64,000 nt of DNA from Actinomycetospora termitidis (lineage in GTDB: Bacteria > Actinomycetota > Actinomycetes > Mycobacteriales > Pseudonocardiaceae): NCBI RefSeq assembly GCF_030286555.1, contig NZ_JASVWF010000001.1, forward strand, positions 186,001 through 250,000, in the 5' to 3' direction. The notes under the pieces are model-generated. The model was not told the DNA's origin and searched no databases. It worked only from the letters and a program-made list of their open reading frames with translations. The translations under genes and the position numbers were made by a program. Of this stretch, positions 48,654-57,731 are shown one piece after another (positions within the stretch are counted from its first letter, which is position 1; every line of letters starts with the position of its first letter).

Positions 48654-49868
48654 TCAGGACGCCGCCGCGACCGCCGTCCGCTGTCCGGCCGCCTCGAGCA
48701 CGATCTCGGCGACGTCGCCGTCCGGGTCGGTGGGCCACGGGGACAGCGGGGAGGTCCGCGAGATGCCGTCGAGCACCTCGGCCAGGGCCTCCGGGGTCGT
48801 CGGCCACGGGGCGAGGCCGGCGTCGGCCAGCACCGTGGCGTTGGCCCGCCCGTGGCCCGGGATGGGGTGGTAGGTGACCGCCGGCAGGTTCGCGACGAGG
48901 GCCTCGGTCACCGAGAGCCCGCCGGCGTTGTGCAGCAGGACGTCGCAGGCCCCCATGAGCGCGGGCACGTCGTCGCGCCAGCCCAGCGCCGTGACCCGGG
49001 GCATCGCGTCGAGCTCCGCGCGCAGCGTCGTGTTGCGCCCGCACAGCACGACGACGTGGGCCGCCGGGTTCGTCAGGGCCGCGGACACCAAGGACGGCAC
49101 GTCGCCGAGCCCGAGGGACCCGGCGCTGATCAGCACCGCGGTCTCGTCGTCGCCGAGCCCGAGCGACCCCCGGGTCTCGGTGCGGTCGGCGTCGGTGTGC
49201 GCCCGGGAGAACGCGGGGCCGACCAGCGGGCCGGCCGGGCGCACCGCCACGCCGTACATCGCGTCGGCGGCCGCCGCGCACGCGCTGGTGACCGACAGGT
49301 GGGTGTCGACCCCGGGGTGCAGCCACATCCGGTGCGGCGCGGGGTCGGTGAGGTAGCTGATCACCGGGACGTCGATGCGGCCCGCGGCGCGCATGCGGCC
49401 CAGCGTCTGGCAGGACAGCGGGAACGTGGAGACCACGACGTCCGCGTCCCGCGTCCACCGCCGCACGGTGCGCTCGGAGAACGTGAGGAACGTCAGGATG
49501 ATCCCGCGGACGTCCCAGCGGTGCTCGAGGGCGTAGAACAGCCAGTCGAAGAACCGGGGCAGGCGGTTGACGGTGAAGCCGTACCCGTCGCCGATGATCA
49601 CCTGCCCGTAGCGCGGCAGGGCGTCGAGGTAGTCGTGCACGTCCACCACGGCGCCGCGGGCCCGCAGCCGGGCGGCGAGCTCGTAGGCCGCACGGTCGTG
49701 CCCGGCGCCGACGCGGGCCGTCAGCACCACGACCCGGGGCGAACGCTCCGGGCCGTCCTTGCGGCGGTCCTCCGGCGGGCGGGGACCGCGGCGCAGGACC
49801 CGCAGGTGCGGGGCGCGTCCGGGGCGCCGCCGGGCACGGGTCGTCCTCGGGACGCCGAGTACGGTCAT
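48654..49868 (-). CDS. MGDG-synthase-like glycosyltransferase (GT28 family)
   Basis: Glycosyltransferase of 404 residues. The N-terminal domain matches the MGDG-synthase acceptor domain (LTARVGAGHDRAAYELAARL, VDVHDYLDALP, PVISYLTDPAPH). The C-terminal domain is the GT28 donor-binding half: ISAGSLGLGDVPSLV, VVLCGRNTTLRAELDAM, and the nucleotide-sugar loop LLHNAGGLSVTEAL. It would transfer a sugar from an NDP-sugar to a lipid acceptor. It has a homologue 280 nt away in the opposite direction; the two differ strongly, so they are ancient paralogues or members of one pathway. Confidence 0.87.
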   Translation of the reverse strand: MTVLGVPRTTRARRRPGRAPHLRVLRRGPRPPEDRRKDGPERSPRVVVLTARVGAGHDRAAYELAARLRARGAVVDVHDYLDALPRYGQVIIGDGYGFTVNRLPRFFDWLFYALEHRWDVRGIILTFLTFSERTVRRWTRDADVVVSTFPLSCQTLGRMRAAGRIDVPVISYLTDPAPHRMWLHPGVDTHLSVTSACAAAADAMYGVAVRPAGPLVGPAFSRAHTDADRTETRGSLGLGDDETAVLISAGSLGLGDVPSLVSAALTNPAAHVVVLCGRNTTLRAELDAMPRVTALGWRDDVPALMGACDVLLHNAGGLSVTEALVANLPAVTYHPIPGHGRANATVLADAGLAPWPTTPEALAEVLDGISRTSPLSPWPTDPDGDVAEIVLEAAGQRTAVAAAS

Positions 49869-50147
49869 CGGTCGCGGGGCTCCTCTCGGGCGTGACGACT
49901 CCCCGACGGGCACGGGTCGTTCCTGTTCGTCGACGGTCGTCCGGGTGCCGTGACCCTCCCGTGAACCTACTGTGACCCACGGTGGACCTCGACGCGGGAC
50001 TCATGATCGGCGCGTCCGGAGGACGGATGATGAGGCGCGGGTGAAGGGTCGCCGAAGGACCCGTGCGTGGTTGAACGGGCGCCGCCGCTCGTGTGAACAG
50101 CACACCCGGACGGGTGCCCGGGATCGGCGATCGGGAGACTGGGCCCT

Positions 50148-51353
50148 GTGACGAGTCCGCCGATCGACCGCGCGACCCGGTTGCTGATCGTCTCCGGCGA
50201 GATCGGCCAGGGCCACGCGGCCGTGGCGCGCGCCGTCGCCACGATCGTCGCGCGGGACCGGCCGGACTGCGACATCCGGCTCGCCGAGGCGTTCGCCCGC
50301 ATGGGCCACGGCTCGGGACCGGTGTTCCGCTGGCTGTTCGAGTTCGCGGTGCAGTGGACCCCGGTGCTGCAGGAGGCCTGGTACGCCGCGGTCACCCGGT
50401 CCCGGCTGGTGCGCTGGTTCTACCGCGAGGTGATGGGCGCCTGGGTCGCCCGCGCGCTCGCCGCCGACCTCGACGGCCCGCACGCCCGCCTCGCCGCGGG
50501 CGGCCCGCCCGACGTCGTCGTCTCGACCCACCAGCTCGCGACGGCGGGCCTGGCCTGGCTGCGCCGCCGCGGCCGGCTGGACGCCCGCGTCGTCGCCGCG
50601 ATCTGCGACTTCGCCCCGCACGCGTACTGGACCTATCCCGGCGTCGACGAGTACCTCGTGCTCGACGACCTCGCCGCCGCCCCGACGCGGGTGATGGACC
50701 CCGGCGCCGGGGTGACGGTGCGCTCGGCGCTCGTCGGGGCCCCGTTCGCCCCCGTTCCCGACGACGAGGCCCGCGCGGCCCGGCAGCGGCTGGGACTGCC
50801 GTCCGACGCCCTCGTGGTGGTCGTGACGGCGGGTTCGCTCGGGCTGGGCGGCATCACCGGGGCGGTCCGGACGGCGCTGGCCGCCGACCCGCGCTGCCAC
50901 GTCGTGGCGGTGTGCGGCCGCGACGAGCGGGCCCGGACGCGCCTGCGGGAACTCGGACGCCGGGTCGGCTCGGCGCGGTTGCGGGTACCGGACTGGGTGG
51001 ACGACATGCCGACGCTGCTCGCCGCGGCGGACGTGGTGGTCAACAACTCCGGCGGCGCCAGCGCGCAGGAGGCGCTGGCCTGCGGGCGCACCCTCGTGAT
51101 CTACCAGCCGCTGCCCGGGCACGGCCGGGACTCCGCTCGCCTCCTGGGACGGGCGGGCCTGGCCCGGACCTGCCGTCGTCCGCGGGAACTGACCGGCCTG
51201 CTGCGGTCGTGGCTCGACGACCCGGCGTCGCTGCGGGCGGCGCACGCCCGGGCCGCCGAGTGGTCGCACCGTCAGGCGGGGGTCGACCTCGCCGCCGTGC
51301 TGAAGCTGCCGACGACCGTCGAGCCGGACCCGACACCGGGGCACCCACGGTGA
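50148..51353 (+). CDS. MGDG-synthase-like glycosyltransferase (second, divergent)
   Basis: Glycosyltransferase of 401 residues of the same type as its divergent neighbour: N-terminal LLIVSGEIGQGHAAVARAVA, with the GH pair of the acceptor site, AAICDFAPHAYWTYPGVDEY and PFAPVPDDEAR; donor half VVVTAGSLGLGGITGAVRTA, VVAVCGRDERARTRL, VVNNSGGASAQEALACGRTL. GTG start. The DMT transporter behind it overlaps by GTGA, so lipid glycosylation and membrane transport are made from one message. The 279-nt region between the two transferase genes must hold both promoters; no clear motif was found. Confidence 0.87.
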   Translation: MTSPPIDRATRLLIVSGEIGQGHAAVARAVATIVARDRPDCDIRLAEAFARMGHGSGPVFRWLFEFAVQWTPVLQEAWYAAVTRSRLVRWFYREVMGAWVARALAADLDGPHARLAAGGPPDVVVSTHQLATAGLAWLRRRGRLDARVVAAICDFAPHAYWTYPGVDEYLVLDDLAAAPTRVMDPGAGVTVRSALVGAPFAPVPDDEARAARQRLGLPSDALVVVVTAGSLGLGGITGAVRTALAADPRCHVVAVCGRDERARTRLRELGRRVGSARLRVPDWVDDMPTLLAAADVVVNNSGGASAQEALACGRTLVIYQPLPGHGRDSARLLGRAGLARTCRRPRELTGLLRSWLDDPASLRAAHARAAEWSHRQAGVDLAAVLKLPTTVEPDPTPGHPR

Positions 51354-52243
51354 ACGCCGCGATCGCCCTGCTGAGCGCCCTCGTCGGCGCCGCCGGGATC
51401 TCCACCGGCACCGTGCTCCAGCAGCGCGCCGGTCAGGAGATCGACGAGCCCGCGTCGACCCGGGAGCTGCTCGCGCGGGTGCTGCGCCGGCGCCGGTGGT
51501 GGGCCGGGCAGGCCGTGATCGCGGCCGGGTTCGGCTCCTACGCCTACGCGCTGCACATCGGGCCGGTCGCGCTGGTGCAGCCGGTCCTGGTGACGGGCCT
51601 GGTCTTCGGGACGATCGCCTCGGCCGCCCTGGCCGGGCGCCGCCTGGACCGGCGCCTGCTGGGTGCCTCCGTGGTGTGCGTGCTCGGGCTCGCGGCCTTC
51701 CTGGCGATCGCGCACCCCGAGGCGCCCGCCGTCATGCCGCCGCCCGCGGTCACCCCGCTCGTCGTGGTCGGCGTGCTCGCCCTCCTGGTCGGGACGCTCG
51801 GCCTGCGGGGCGCCGGGTGGCCGGAGCCGGTGCGCGCGGCGCTGCTCGCCCTCGCGACGGGCGGGTTCTACGGCCTGACCGCGACGCTGTTCGCCACGGC
51901 GCTGGCCGCCTCGAACCTCGTCGACGCGGTGGTCTCCTGGCCCTTCGCTGCTGCGCTGGTGACCTCGCTGTGCGGCTGGACGTTCTCCCAGCGCGCCCTG
52001 CACCTCGGTCGGCTGAACGCACCCGTCAACGCGGTCATCGGGACCACCGACCCCGCCGTGGCCGTCACCCTCGGCGTGCTGGTGCTGGGCGAGACCGTGC
52101 GGACCACTCCCCTGGCGCTCCTCGGGGAGGTCGTGGCGGCCGCGGTCGTCGTCGCGGGCACCGTCGTCATCACCCGCCAGAGCGCCGCCGTCCTGCGCAC
52201 CGACCGCTCCGGCTCGGGCGAACGCGCACCCGCCTGGGGCTGA
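51350..52243 (+). CDS. DMT-superfamily membrane transporter
   Basis: Integral membrane protein of 297 residues with about ten membrane helices in two EamA-like halves (LLSALVGAAGISTGTVLQQR; ALHIGPVALVQPVLVTGLVF; second half LALATGGFYGLTATLFATAL, LGRLNAPVNAVIGTTDPAVA). The layout, starting with VLQQRAG, recalls the magnesium/NIPA-like and DUF-type DMT proteins often next to lipid glycosyltransferases. It may move a lipid intermediate or small metabolite. Translationally coupled to the glycosyltransferase before it and followed after 2 nt by a 30-residue membrane peptide. Confidence 0.85.
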   Translation: MNAAIALLSALVGAAGISTGTVLQQRAGQEIDEPASTRELLARVLRRRRWWAGQAVIAAGFGSYAYALHIGPVALVQPVLVTGLVFGTIASAALAGRRLDRRLLGASVVCVLGLAAFLAIAHPEAPAVMPPPAVTPLVVVGVLALLVGTLGLRGAGWPEPVRAALLALATGGFYGLTATLFATALAASNLVDAVVSWPFAAALVTSLCGWTFSQRALHLGRLNAPVNAVIGTTDPAVAVTLGVLVLGETVRTTPLALLGEVVAAAVVVAGTVVITRQSAAVLRTDRSGSGERAPAWG

Positions 52244-52245
52244 CC

Positions 52246-52338
52246 ATGTCGTGGGACACGGTTACCGCCATCCTGCCGATCGTGCTGATCCTGATCGGGT
52301 GCACGGTCCTGGCGGTGCTGTTCAGCCGGGACCGCTGA
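52246..52338 (+). CDS. 30-residue single-span membrane peptide
   Basis: ATG two nucleotides after the transporter stop opens a frame for MSWDTVTAILPIVLILIGCT followed by VLAVLFSRDR. It is one membrane helix with an Asp at the outside end and an Arg-Asp-Arg tail. The position right behind a transporter gene, the coupled start and the membrane-ready composition suggest a real small accessory subunit. No family is known to me. Confidence 0.55.
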   Translation: MSWDTVTAILPIVLILIGCTVLAVLFSRDR

Positions 52339-52360
52339 GCGCGTTCCTGGGCCCCCGGGT

Positions 52361-52406
52361 GTGGCAGCAAAGCGTCGTCGCTGTCATCCAGTGGCAGCAT
52401 TGCCAC
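52361..52406. terminator. Hairpin between the small membrane peptide and LCP genes
   Basis: GTGGCA at the left pairs with TGCCAC at the right; a second GTGGCAGCA copy inside forms a smaller alternative hairpin (GTGGCA-GCAT-TGCCAC). It lies between convergent genes. Confidence 0.5.
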
Positions 52407-52410
52407 ATCG

Positions 52411-53607
52411 TCACGAGCCGGGCGTCACGAGGTCGTTCGGGATGTCGTCCCCGGAGCGCAGCGCGTCGAACAGGCGCTGCGAGTCGCCCTTGCGCCACAC
52501 CACGGCACCCGACACCGACCCGGACGGCGAGATCGGCACCGTCGTCGTCACGCCGCCCGACCCGACCGAGTGCATCCCCCAGCCCAGGCTCGCGAGGTGC
52601 CACACATGGGTGGACTCGTCGACGGTCAACGTGCGCACGGCCGCCGTCGCGAACGGCACCGACGCGAACGGGTTCGCGAGCGTCAGCGGGCTGGCCGCCT
52701 TCGACATGAGCGCGGAGAGGAACGCCCGCTGGTTCTGCACGCGCTGCAGGTCGGCGTTGGGGAAGGCCCGCGACCGGACGTACCCCAGCGCGTTCGGACC
52801 GTTCAGCTCCTGGCACCCGGCGGGCAGGTCGATCCCGGCCTTCGGGTCGTCGAGCGCCTCGTCGAGGCACATCTGCACCCCGCCGACCGCGTCCACCATC
52901 CCCGCGAACCCCTCGAAGCCGATCTCCGCGTAGTGGTCGATGCGCAGCCCGGTGGACTGCTCGACGGTGCGGGTGAGCAACTGCGGGCCACCGCTGGAGT
53001 AGGCCGAGTTCAGCCGGGCGGTCGTGCCGTCCACCTCGACCAGCGAGTCGCGCGGCAGGCTGACGATCGAGGTCTGCCCGCCGAACGAGCCGACGTGCAC
53101 GATCATCATCGTGTCCGTGCGGTTGCCGTCGGCCTCGCCGGTGGAGAGCTGACGCTCCTGGGCGGTCGACAGCCCGGCGCGGCTGTCCGAGCCGACGAGC
53201 AGCCAGTTCGTGCCCGAGCCCGACGCCGGACGTCCGGCGTACGACGACAGCGCCTCGGTGCGCGTCATCTGCGTGTCCAGGTACACGCCGAACCCGACGA
53301 TCAGCAGCAGGACCACCCCGACCAGCGCGGCGATCCGCCGACCCCACCGGGCCTTCCGGACGGCGGGTCGGGACGGCGGCGCGTTCCGGACGGGCGGCGG
53401 CGGTCCGACGCGGGTCGGCTGCGGCTGCGGTGGCGGCGGCGCGCCCTGGGCCGCCCGTGGGGGCTGGGGCGGGCGCGGGGGCGGTGGCGGCGGTCCCGGG
53501 CGCCGCGGGGGTGCCTGCGGCGCCTGCGGTGCCTGGGGAGGCATCGCGAAGCCGCCGGGTCGCGGTCGGGGCGCGCCGGGGCCGGGTGGGCCCGGTGCTG
53601 GAGCCAT
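52411..53607 (-). CDS. LytR-CpsA-Psr (LCP) family cell-wall glycopolymer ligase
   Basis: Membrane-anchored phosphotransferase of 398 residues that attaches arabinogalactan or other glycopolymers to peptidoglycan. About 85 cytoplasmic residues are Pro/Gln-rich (APQAPQAPPRRPGPPPPPPR-like), then one helix (IAALVGVVLLLIVGFGVYLD), then the LCP domain: WLLVGSDSRAG, NRTDTMMIVHV, IVSLPRDSLVEV (phosphate-binding Arg), LNSAYSSGGPQLL, VDAVGGVQMCLDE and YVRSRAFPNADLQRVQNQRA. All conserved Arg/Asp positions seem intact. No LytR_C domain follows. Confidence 0.94.
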   Translation of the reverse strand: MAPAPGPPGPGAPRPRPGGFAMPPQAPQAPQAPPRRPGPPPPPPRPPQPPRAAQGAPPPPQPQPTRVGPPPPVRNAPPSRPAVRKARWGRRIAALVGVVLLLIVGFGVYLDTQMTRTEALSSYAGRPASGSGTNWLLVGSDSRAGLSTAQERQLSTGEADGNRTDTMMIVHVGSFGGQTSIVSLPRDSLVEVDGTTARLNSAYSSGGPQLLTRTVEQSTGLRIDHYAEIGFEGFAGMVDAVGGVQMCLDEALDDPKAGIDLPAGCQELNGPNALGYVRSRAFPNADLQRVQNQRAFLSALMSKAASPLTLANPFASVPFATAAVRTLTVDESTHVWHLASLGWGMHSVGSGGVTTTVPISPSGSVSGAVVWRKGDSQRLFDALRSGDDIPNDLVTPGS

Positions 53608-53831
53608 CGGCCGTCTCCCTCGCTGCTCGGCTCCCCCGCCCCGGGGAACCGGGACGGGAGGGACGCCGGGGCACTCGGGCTGGCCGCACGAGTCCGGACG
53701 CCGCGTCGGAGAGCGACCATAACCACCGTCGGAGTGACGGCTCCATCCGAGTCACGACGTCCACCGAACGACGACGTTGCCTCGGGTCACCGGATCGGCG
53801 GCATCGAATCGGAGTTGCGGGGTCCGGGACG

Positions 53832-54542
53832 ATGCGCTGCGTGTACCTCGAGAACCTGGTCCGGGACGCCCGCGACCCCGGGACGCTCGGCCGGTTCTGG
53901 GCCGCGGCGCTCGGCCTGACCGAGCTGACCGACGAGCCGGACGGGTACGAGGCGCGCCTGCCGTTCGACGACCACTTCCTGGATCTGTGCTTCCAGCGGG
54001 TCGACGACCCCTCGCCGGCGCCGAACCGCCTGCACCTGGACCTCCGTGGGGGCGAGGCGCAGCAGGAGGTGGTCGACCGGCTGCTCAGGCTGGGCGCGGT
54101 CCGCGCGGACATCGGGCAGGGCGACGTGCCGTGGACGGTCCTGGCCGACCCCGAGGGCGAGGCGTTCTGCGTGATGGAGGACCGACCGGCCTACCGCCAC
54201 GGCGGGCCGCTCGCCGGGCTCCCGCTCGACAGCGCCGACCCGGAACGCGACGCCGCGTTCTGGGCGGCGGTCAGCGGGTGGGTGCGGGTCGAGGGGACCC
54301 CCGGCGTCCCGAGCCTCCGCCACCCCTCCGGCACCGGTCCGCTGCTCGAGCTCTGCCGAGAGCCCGCACCGAAGGGCGCCGGGAAGAACCGGCTGCACCT
54401 GGACCTCCGGGCGGAGCCCTCCGACCCCGCCGGCCGGGTCCTCGCCCTCGGCGCCACGCTGGTCGCCGACCCACCGTTGCCGTGGACGATCTACGCCGAC
54501 CCGTCGGGGAACGAGTTCTGCGTGCTCGACGCGCGTTCCTGA
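53832..54542 (+). CDS. VOC (glyoxalase-like) family protein, two-domain
   Basis: Protein of 236 residues made of two tandem vicinal-oxygen-chelate halves, each starting with a helix-strand (DPGTLGRFWAAALGLTEL; DPERDAAFWAAVSGWVRV) and ending in LADPEGEAFCVMED or YADPSGNEFCVLDA. The internal NRLHLDLR motif occurs in both halves, an evident duplication. Such proteins are Glyoxalase_6-type; many lack known function. The metal ligands are not clear, so enzyme activity is uncertain. Its stop is 9 nt from the end of the convergent TetR gene. Confidence 0.88.
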   Translation: MRCVYLENLVRDARDPGTLGRFWAAALGLTELTDEPDGYEARLPFDDHFLDLCFQRVDDPSPAPNRLHLDLRGGEAQQEVVDRLLRLGAVRADIGQGDVPWTVLADPEGEAFCVMEDRPAYRHGGPLAGLPLDSADPERDAAFWAAVSGWVRVEGTPGVPSLRHPSGTGPLLELCREPAPKGAGKNRLHLDLRAEPSDPAGRVLALGATLVADPPLPWTIYADPSGNEFCVLDARS

Positions 54543-54551
54543 CGGCGGGGC

Positions 54552-55211
54552 TCAGCCCCGGTCGAGGACCGCCACGCCGATCTCGGTCACCGTGTCGCCG
54601 AGGGCCAGGATCGCGTCGGCCATCGCCGAGGCCGGGACGTCCGGCGACTCGACGGCCTCGAGGACCAGCTCGTTGATCCCGCCGACCAGCGCCAGCGCCA
54701 CGCCCGCCGGGAGGTCGCGGCCCCCCGCCGCGGCCAGGGCCACGAGCCCGTCCGCGAACCGCTGCAGCACCTCTCGGCGCACAGCGAGCCCGGCCGGCCC
54801 GGCGGAGCCCACCTCGGTCAGCATTGCGCGCGTCAGCAACGGGTGCTCCGCCATGGCGGCGAGGTAGGCCCCGGTGACGCCCGCGATCTCCTCGCGCACC
54901 GGCGCGCCGGTCCCCACGGTCTGCGCCGCGGCCGCCGCGATGCGGTGCAGCGGGGCCTCGGCGACGACCCGGTAGGTGGCGAGCAGGCACTCCTCGCGGT
55001 CGGCGAAGTGCTGGTAGAAGGTCCGCTTCGAGACGCGGGCCCGGGCGACGACGTCGGTCACCGTCACGCTCGCGTAGCCCTGCTCGGCGAGCAGCTCGCC
55101 CATCGCCGCGATCAACCGATCGCGGTGGTCCGGACCCGGAGCGACCCCGGTGCGGATGGCGACCACGACCGGGTGCTCGCCGGAATCCGCCGTGTGCGCG
55201 CTCACAGACAC
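54552..55211 (-). CDS. TetR-family transcriptional regulator
   Basis: Repressor-type protein of 219 residues with an HTH AEQGYASVTVTDVVARARVS followed by KRTFYQHFADREECL. The C-terminal domain is variable. GTG start; a second GTG two codons on. It is divergent from the Baeyer-Villiger monooxygenase-SDR operon, and two copies of GGTAC-N6-GTACC lie in the 69-nt spacer, so it most likely represses that operon and itself. The inducer may be a ketone or lactone substrate or product. Confidence 0.92.
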   Translation of the reverse strand: MSVSAHTADSGEHPVVVAIRTGVAPGPDHRDRLIAAMGELLAEQGYASVTVTDVVARARVSKRTFYQHFADREECLLATYRVVAEAPLHRIAAAAAQTVGTGAPVREEIAGVTGAYLAAMAEHPLLTRAMLTEVGSAGPAGLAVRREVLQRFADGLVALAAAGGRDLPAGVALALVGGINELVLEAVESPDVPASAMADAILALGDTVTEIGVAVLDRG

Positions 55212-55217
55212 TGGCCT

Positions 55218-55237
55218 ATGGTACCAGCTCGTACCAT
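55218..55237. promoter_or_regulatory. TetR operator 1 (ATGGTAC-N6-GTACCAT)
   Basis: Perfect 7-nt arms around CAGCTC, 6 nt from the GTG of the TetR gene. Centre-to-centre distance to operator 2 is 33 bp, about three turns. Confidence 0.85.
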
Positions 55238-55252
55238 CCTCCCGAGGGAGCC

Positions 55253-55268
55253 GGTACGTCGTCGTACC
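55253..55268. promoter_or_regulatory. TetR operator 2 (GGTAC-N6-GTACC)
   Basis: Perfect 5-nt arms around GTCGTC, the same core as operator 1; it ends 12 nt before the GTG of the monooxygenase gene, just upstream of its ribosome site. Confidence 0.85.
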
Positions 55269-55280
55269 ACGGGAGGAACC

Positions 55281-56777
55281 GTGACAACACCGCAGGACAC
55301 CGCCGTGCCCCACCTGTCCGTCGCGATCGTCGGCAACGGGTTCTCCGGGCTGGGCACCGCGATCCGGCTGCGCCGGGCCGGCGTCGAGGACTTCCTGGTC
55401 TTCGAGCGCCACGGCGACGTCGGCGGCACCTGGCGCGACAACTCCTACCCCGGCTGCGCGTGCGACGTCCCGAGCCACCTGTACTCGTTCTCGTTCGCGC
55501 CGAACCCGGACTGGAGTCACGCCTTCTCGCCGCAGGAGGAGATCCACGCCTACCTGCAGCGGGTGAACCGCGAGTACGGCATCGACCGCTTCACGCGGAA
55601 CCACCACGAGGTCACGGACGCGCGGTGGGACGACGCGACGCAGCGCTGGACCGTCACCACCACCGGCGGCACCTGGACCGCCGACGCGCTCGTGCTCGGC
55701 AGCGGGGCGCTCTCGGACCCCTCGTTCCCGGACGTGCCCGGGCTCGACGACTTCGCCGGCGAGGTCTTCCACTCCGCCACCTGGCGCCACGACCTCGACC
55801 TGCGGGGCCGCCGCGTCGCGGTGATCGGGACGGGCGCGTCGGCGATCCAGTTCGTCCCGGAGATCGCACCCGTCGTCGGGAAGCTGTCCGTCTTCCAGCG
55901 GACGCCCCCGTGGATCATGCCGCGGCGCGACCGGCGGATCACCGGCGTCGAGAAGTGGCTGTTCCGCCGCTTCCCCGCGCTGCAGCGGCTGAACCGCGAG
56001 GCGATCTACTGGGGCCGCGAGACGTTCGTGTTCGGGTTCAAGGACCCGCAGCGGATGGCGAAGGCCGCGAAGCTCGCGGAGCGGCACATGCGCACCCAGG
56101 TCGCCGACCCGGAGCTGCGCGAGAAGATCACGCCGGACTACTCGATGGGCTGCAAGCGCATCCTGCTGTCCAACACCTACCTGCCGGCGCTGGACCGCGA
56201 CAACGTGGACGTGGTCACCGAGAAGATCACCGAGGTGAAGCCGCACGCGGTGGTGACCACCGACGGCACCGAGCACGAGGTCGACACGATCATCGCGGGC
56301 ACCGGCTTCGCGATCAGCGACCTGCCGATCAGCCACCGGGTGTTCGGCCGCGACGGCCGCTCGCTGGCCGAGCACTGGGGCGACACCATGTTCGCCCACA
56401 ACGGCACCATGATCGCCGGCTTCCCGAACCTGTTCACGCTGCTCGGGCCGAACACCGGCCTGGGCCACAATTCGGTCGTGTTCATGATCGAGTCCCAGAT
56501 CAACCTCGTCATGGACGTGCTGCGGCGGTTGCGCACCCGGTCGGTCGGTGCCGTCGAGCCGCGGCAGGAGGTGCAGGACCGCTTCGTCGCCGAGATGCAG
56601 CGCCTCACCGAGGGCACCGTCTGGACCGACGGCGGGTGCCGCTCCTGGTACCTCGACGGCCACGGCAACAACTCCGCGCTCTGGCCGACGTTCACGATGC
56701 CCTTCCACCGCCGCCTGCGGCACATGAAGACCGACGAGTACGTCCTGCACCCCCGACGGATCCTGGAGCGTTCGTGA
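55281..56777 (+). CDS. FAD-dependent Baeyer-Villiger-type monooxygenase
   Basis: Flavin monooxygenase of 498 residues. FAD site GNGFSG (18-23), the EKxxxxGGTW-like FERHGDVGGTWRDNSYPGCA, the Baeyer-Villiger fingerprint FAGEVFHSATWRHD, the NADPH site VIGTGASAIQFVPE and the closing GTGFAISDLPI are all present. Such enzymes insert oxygen next to a ketone, giving esters or lactones, as in cyclic-ketone or steroid breakdown. GGGAGG lies 5 nt before the GTG start. It overlaps the following SDR gene by GTGA. Control by the divergent TetR protein is likely. Confidence 0.93.
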   Translation: MTTPQDTAVPHLSVAIVGNGFSGLGTAIRLRRAGVEDFLVFERHGDVGGTWRDNSYPGCACDVPSHLYSFSFAPNPDWSHAFSPQEEIHAYLQRVNREYGIDRFTRNHHEVTDARWDDATQRWTVTTTGGTWTADALVLGSGALSDPSFPDVPGLDDFAGEVFHSATWRHDLDLRGRRVAVIGTGASAIQFVPEIAPVVGKLSVFQRTPPWIMPRRDRRITGVEKWLFRRFPALQRLNREAIYWGRETFVFGFKDPQRMAKAAKLAERHMRTQVADPELREKITPDYSMGCKRILLSNTYLPALDRDNVDVVTEKITEVKPHAVVTTDGTEHEVDTIIAGTGFAISDLPISHRVFGRDGRSLAEHWGDTMFAHNGTMIAGFPNLFTLLGPNTGLGHNSVVFMIESQINLVMDVLRRLRTRSVGAVEPRQEVQDRFVAEMQRLTEGTVWTDGGCRSWYLDGHGNNSALWPTFTMPFHRRLRHMKTDEYVLHPRRILERS

Positions 56778-57658
56778 CCTACGACATCAACGGCAAGGTC
56801 CTCTTCATCACCGGTGCCGCCCGCGGCATCGGCGAGGCCGTGGCCCGCGCCGCCGCTGCGCGGGGCGCCCGCGTGGCCCTGGTGGGTCTGGAGGCCGAGC
56901 GGCTCGAGCGCATCGCCGGCGAGCTGGGTCCGCAGCACGCCTGGGCGACCTGCGACGTCACCGACCAGGCCTCGCTCGACGCGGCCGTGAAGCACACCGT
57001 CGCCGAGCTCGGCGGCATCGACGTCGTCATCGCGAACGCCGGCATCGCGAACCACGGCACGGTGGCCACGAGCCCGGCCGACGTGATCGCCCGGGTCCTC
57101 GAGGTCAACCTCATCGGGGTGTCGCGGACGGTCTCGGCGACCGTGGCGGAGGTCGAGAAGCGGCGCGGCTACTACCTGCTCGTCTCCTCGCTCGCGGCGT
57201 TCACCGCCCTGCCCGGCATGGCGGCGTACTGCGGCTCGAAGGCCGGCGTGGAGAACTACGGCAACGCGCTGCGCTTCGAGCTCGCGCACCGCGGCGTCGG
57301 GGTCGGCACCGCGCACATGGGCTGGATCGACACCGACCTGGTGCGCGACGTGAAGGCGGACTCGTCGACGTTCGAGGACACCCTGCGCAGGCTGCCGCCG
57401 CCGCTGGGCAGCATCGCGACGGTCGACGAGTGCGTCGCGGGTTTCCTCGAGGGCATCGCGAAGCGCAAGCGGCGGGTGTTCGTCCCGAAGTCGGTCGGGC
57501 TGCTCGCCGGGCTGCGACCGGTCACCTTCTCCTGGCTCGGCGACCTGCCGATCATGGCGCAGGCGAAGAAGATGGTGCCGCAGCTCGAGGAGCAGTTCCA
57601 CCGGACCGGGCGCGCGTTCGGGCGTACGTCGGTCGGGATGGGTGGGCCGAAGGACTGA
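56774..57658 (+). CDS. Short-chain dehydrogenase/reductase
   Basis: Classical SDR of 294 residues. NAD(P) site FITGAARGIGEAVARAAA, NAG motif VVIANAGIANHG, catalytic Ser in LLVSSLAAFTALPG and Tyr-x3-Lys in AAYCGSKAG. A C-terminal extension of about 40 residues (LLAGLRPVTFSWLGDLPIMA) is common in SDRs tied to monooxygenases. Paired with a Baeyer-Villiger enzyme by a 4-nt overlap, it probably makes the ketone from an alcohol, or handles the product. Confidence 0.93.
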   Translation: MTYDINGKVLFITGAARGIGEAVARAAAARGARVALVGLEAERLERIAGELGPQHAWATCDVTDQASLDAAVKHTVAELGGIDVVIANAGIANHGTVATSPADVIARVLEVNLIGVSRTVSATVAEVEKRRGYYLLVSSLAAFTALPGMAAYCGSKAGVENYGNALRFELAHRGVGVGTAHMGWIDTDLVRDVKADSSTFEDTLRRLPPPLGSIATVDECVAGFLEGIAKRKRRVFVPKSVGLLAGLRPVTFSWLGDLPIMAQAKKMVPQLEEQFHRTGRAFGRTSVGMGGPKD

Positions 57659-57731
57659 ACGTCCTCGTTTCATTGAACGAACCCTCACCGAAATAACCTC
57701 GGCCCCACGGCGGCGGTGTTCTGATGGCCCG

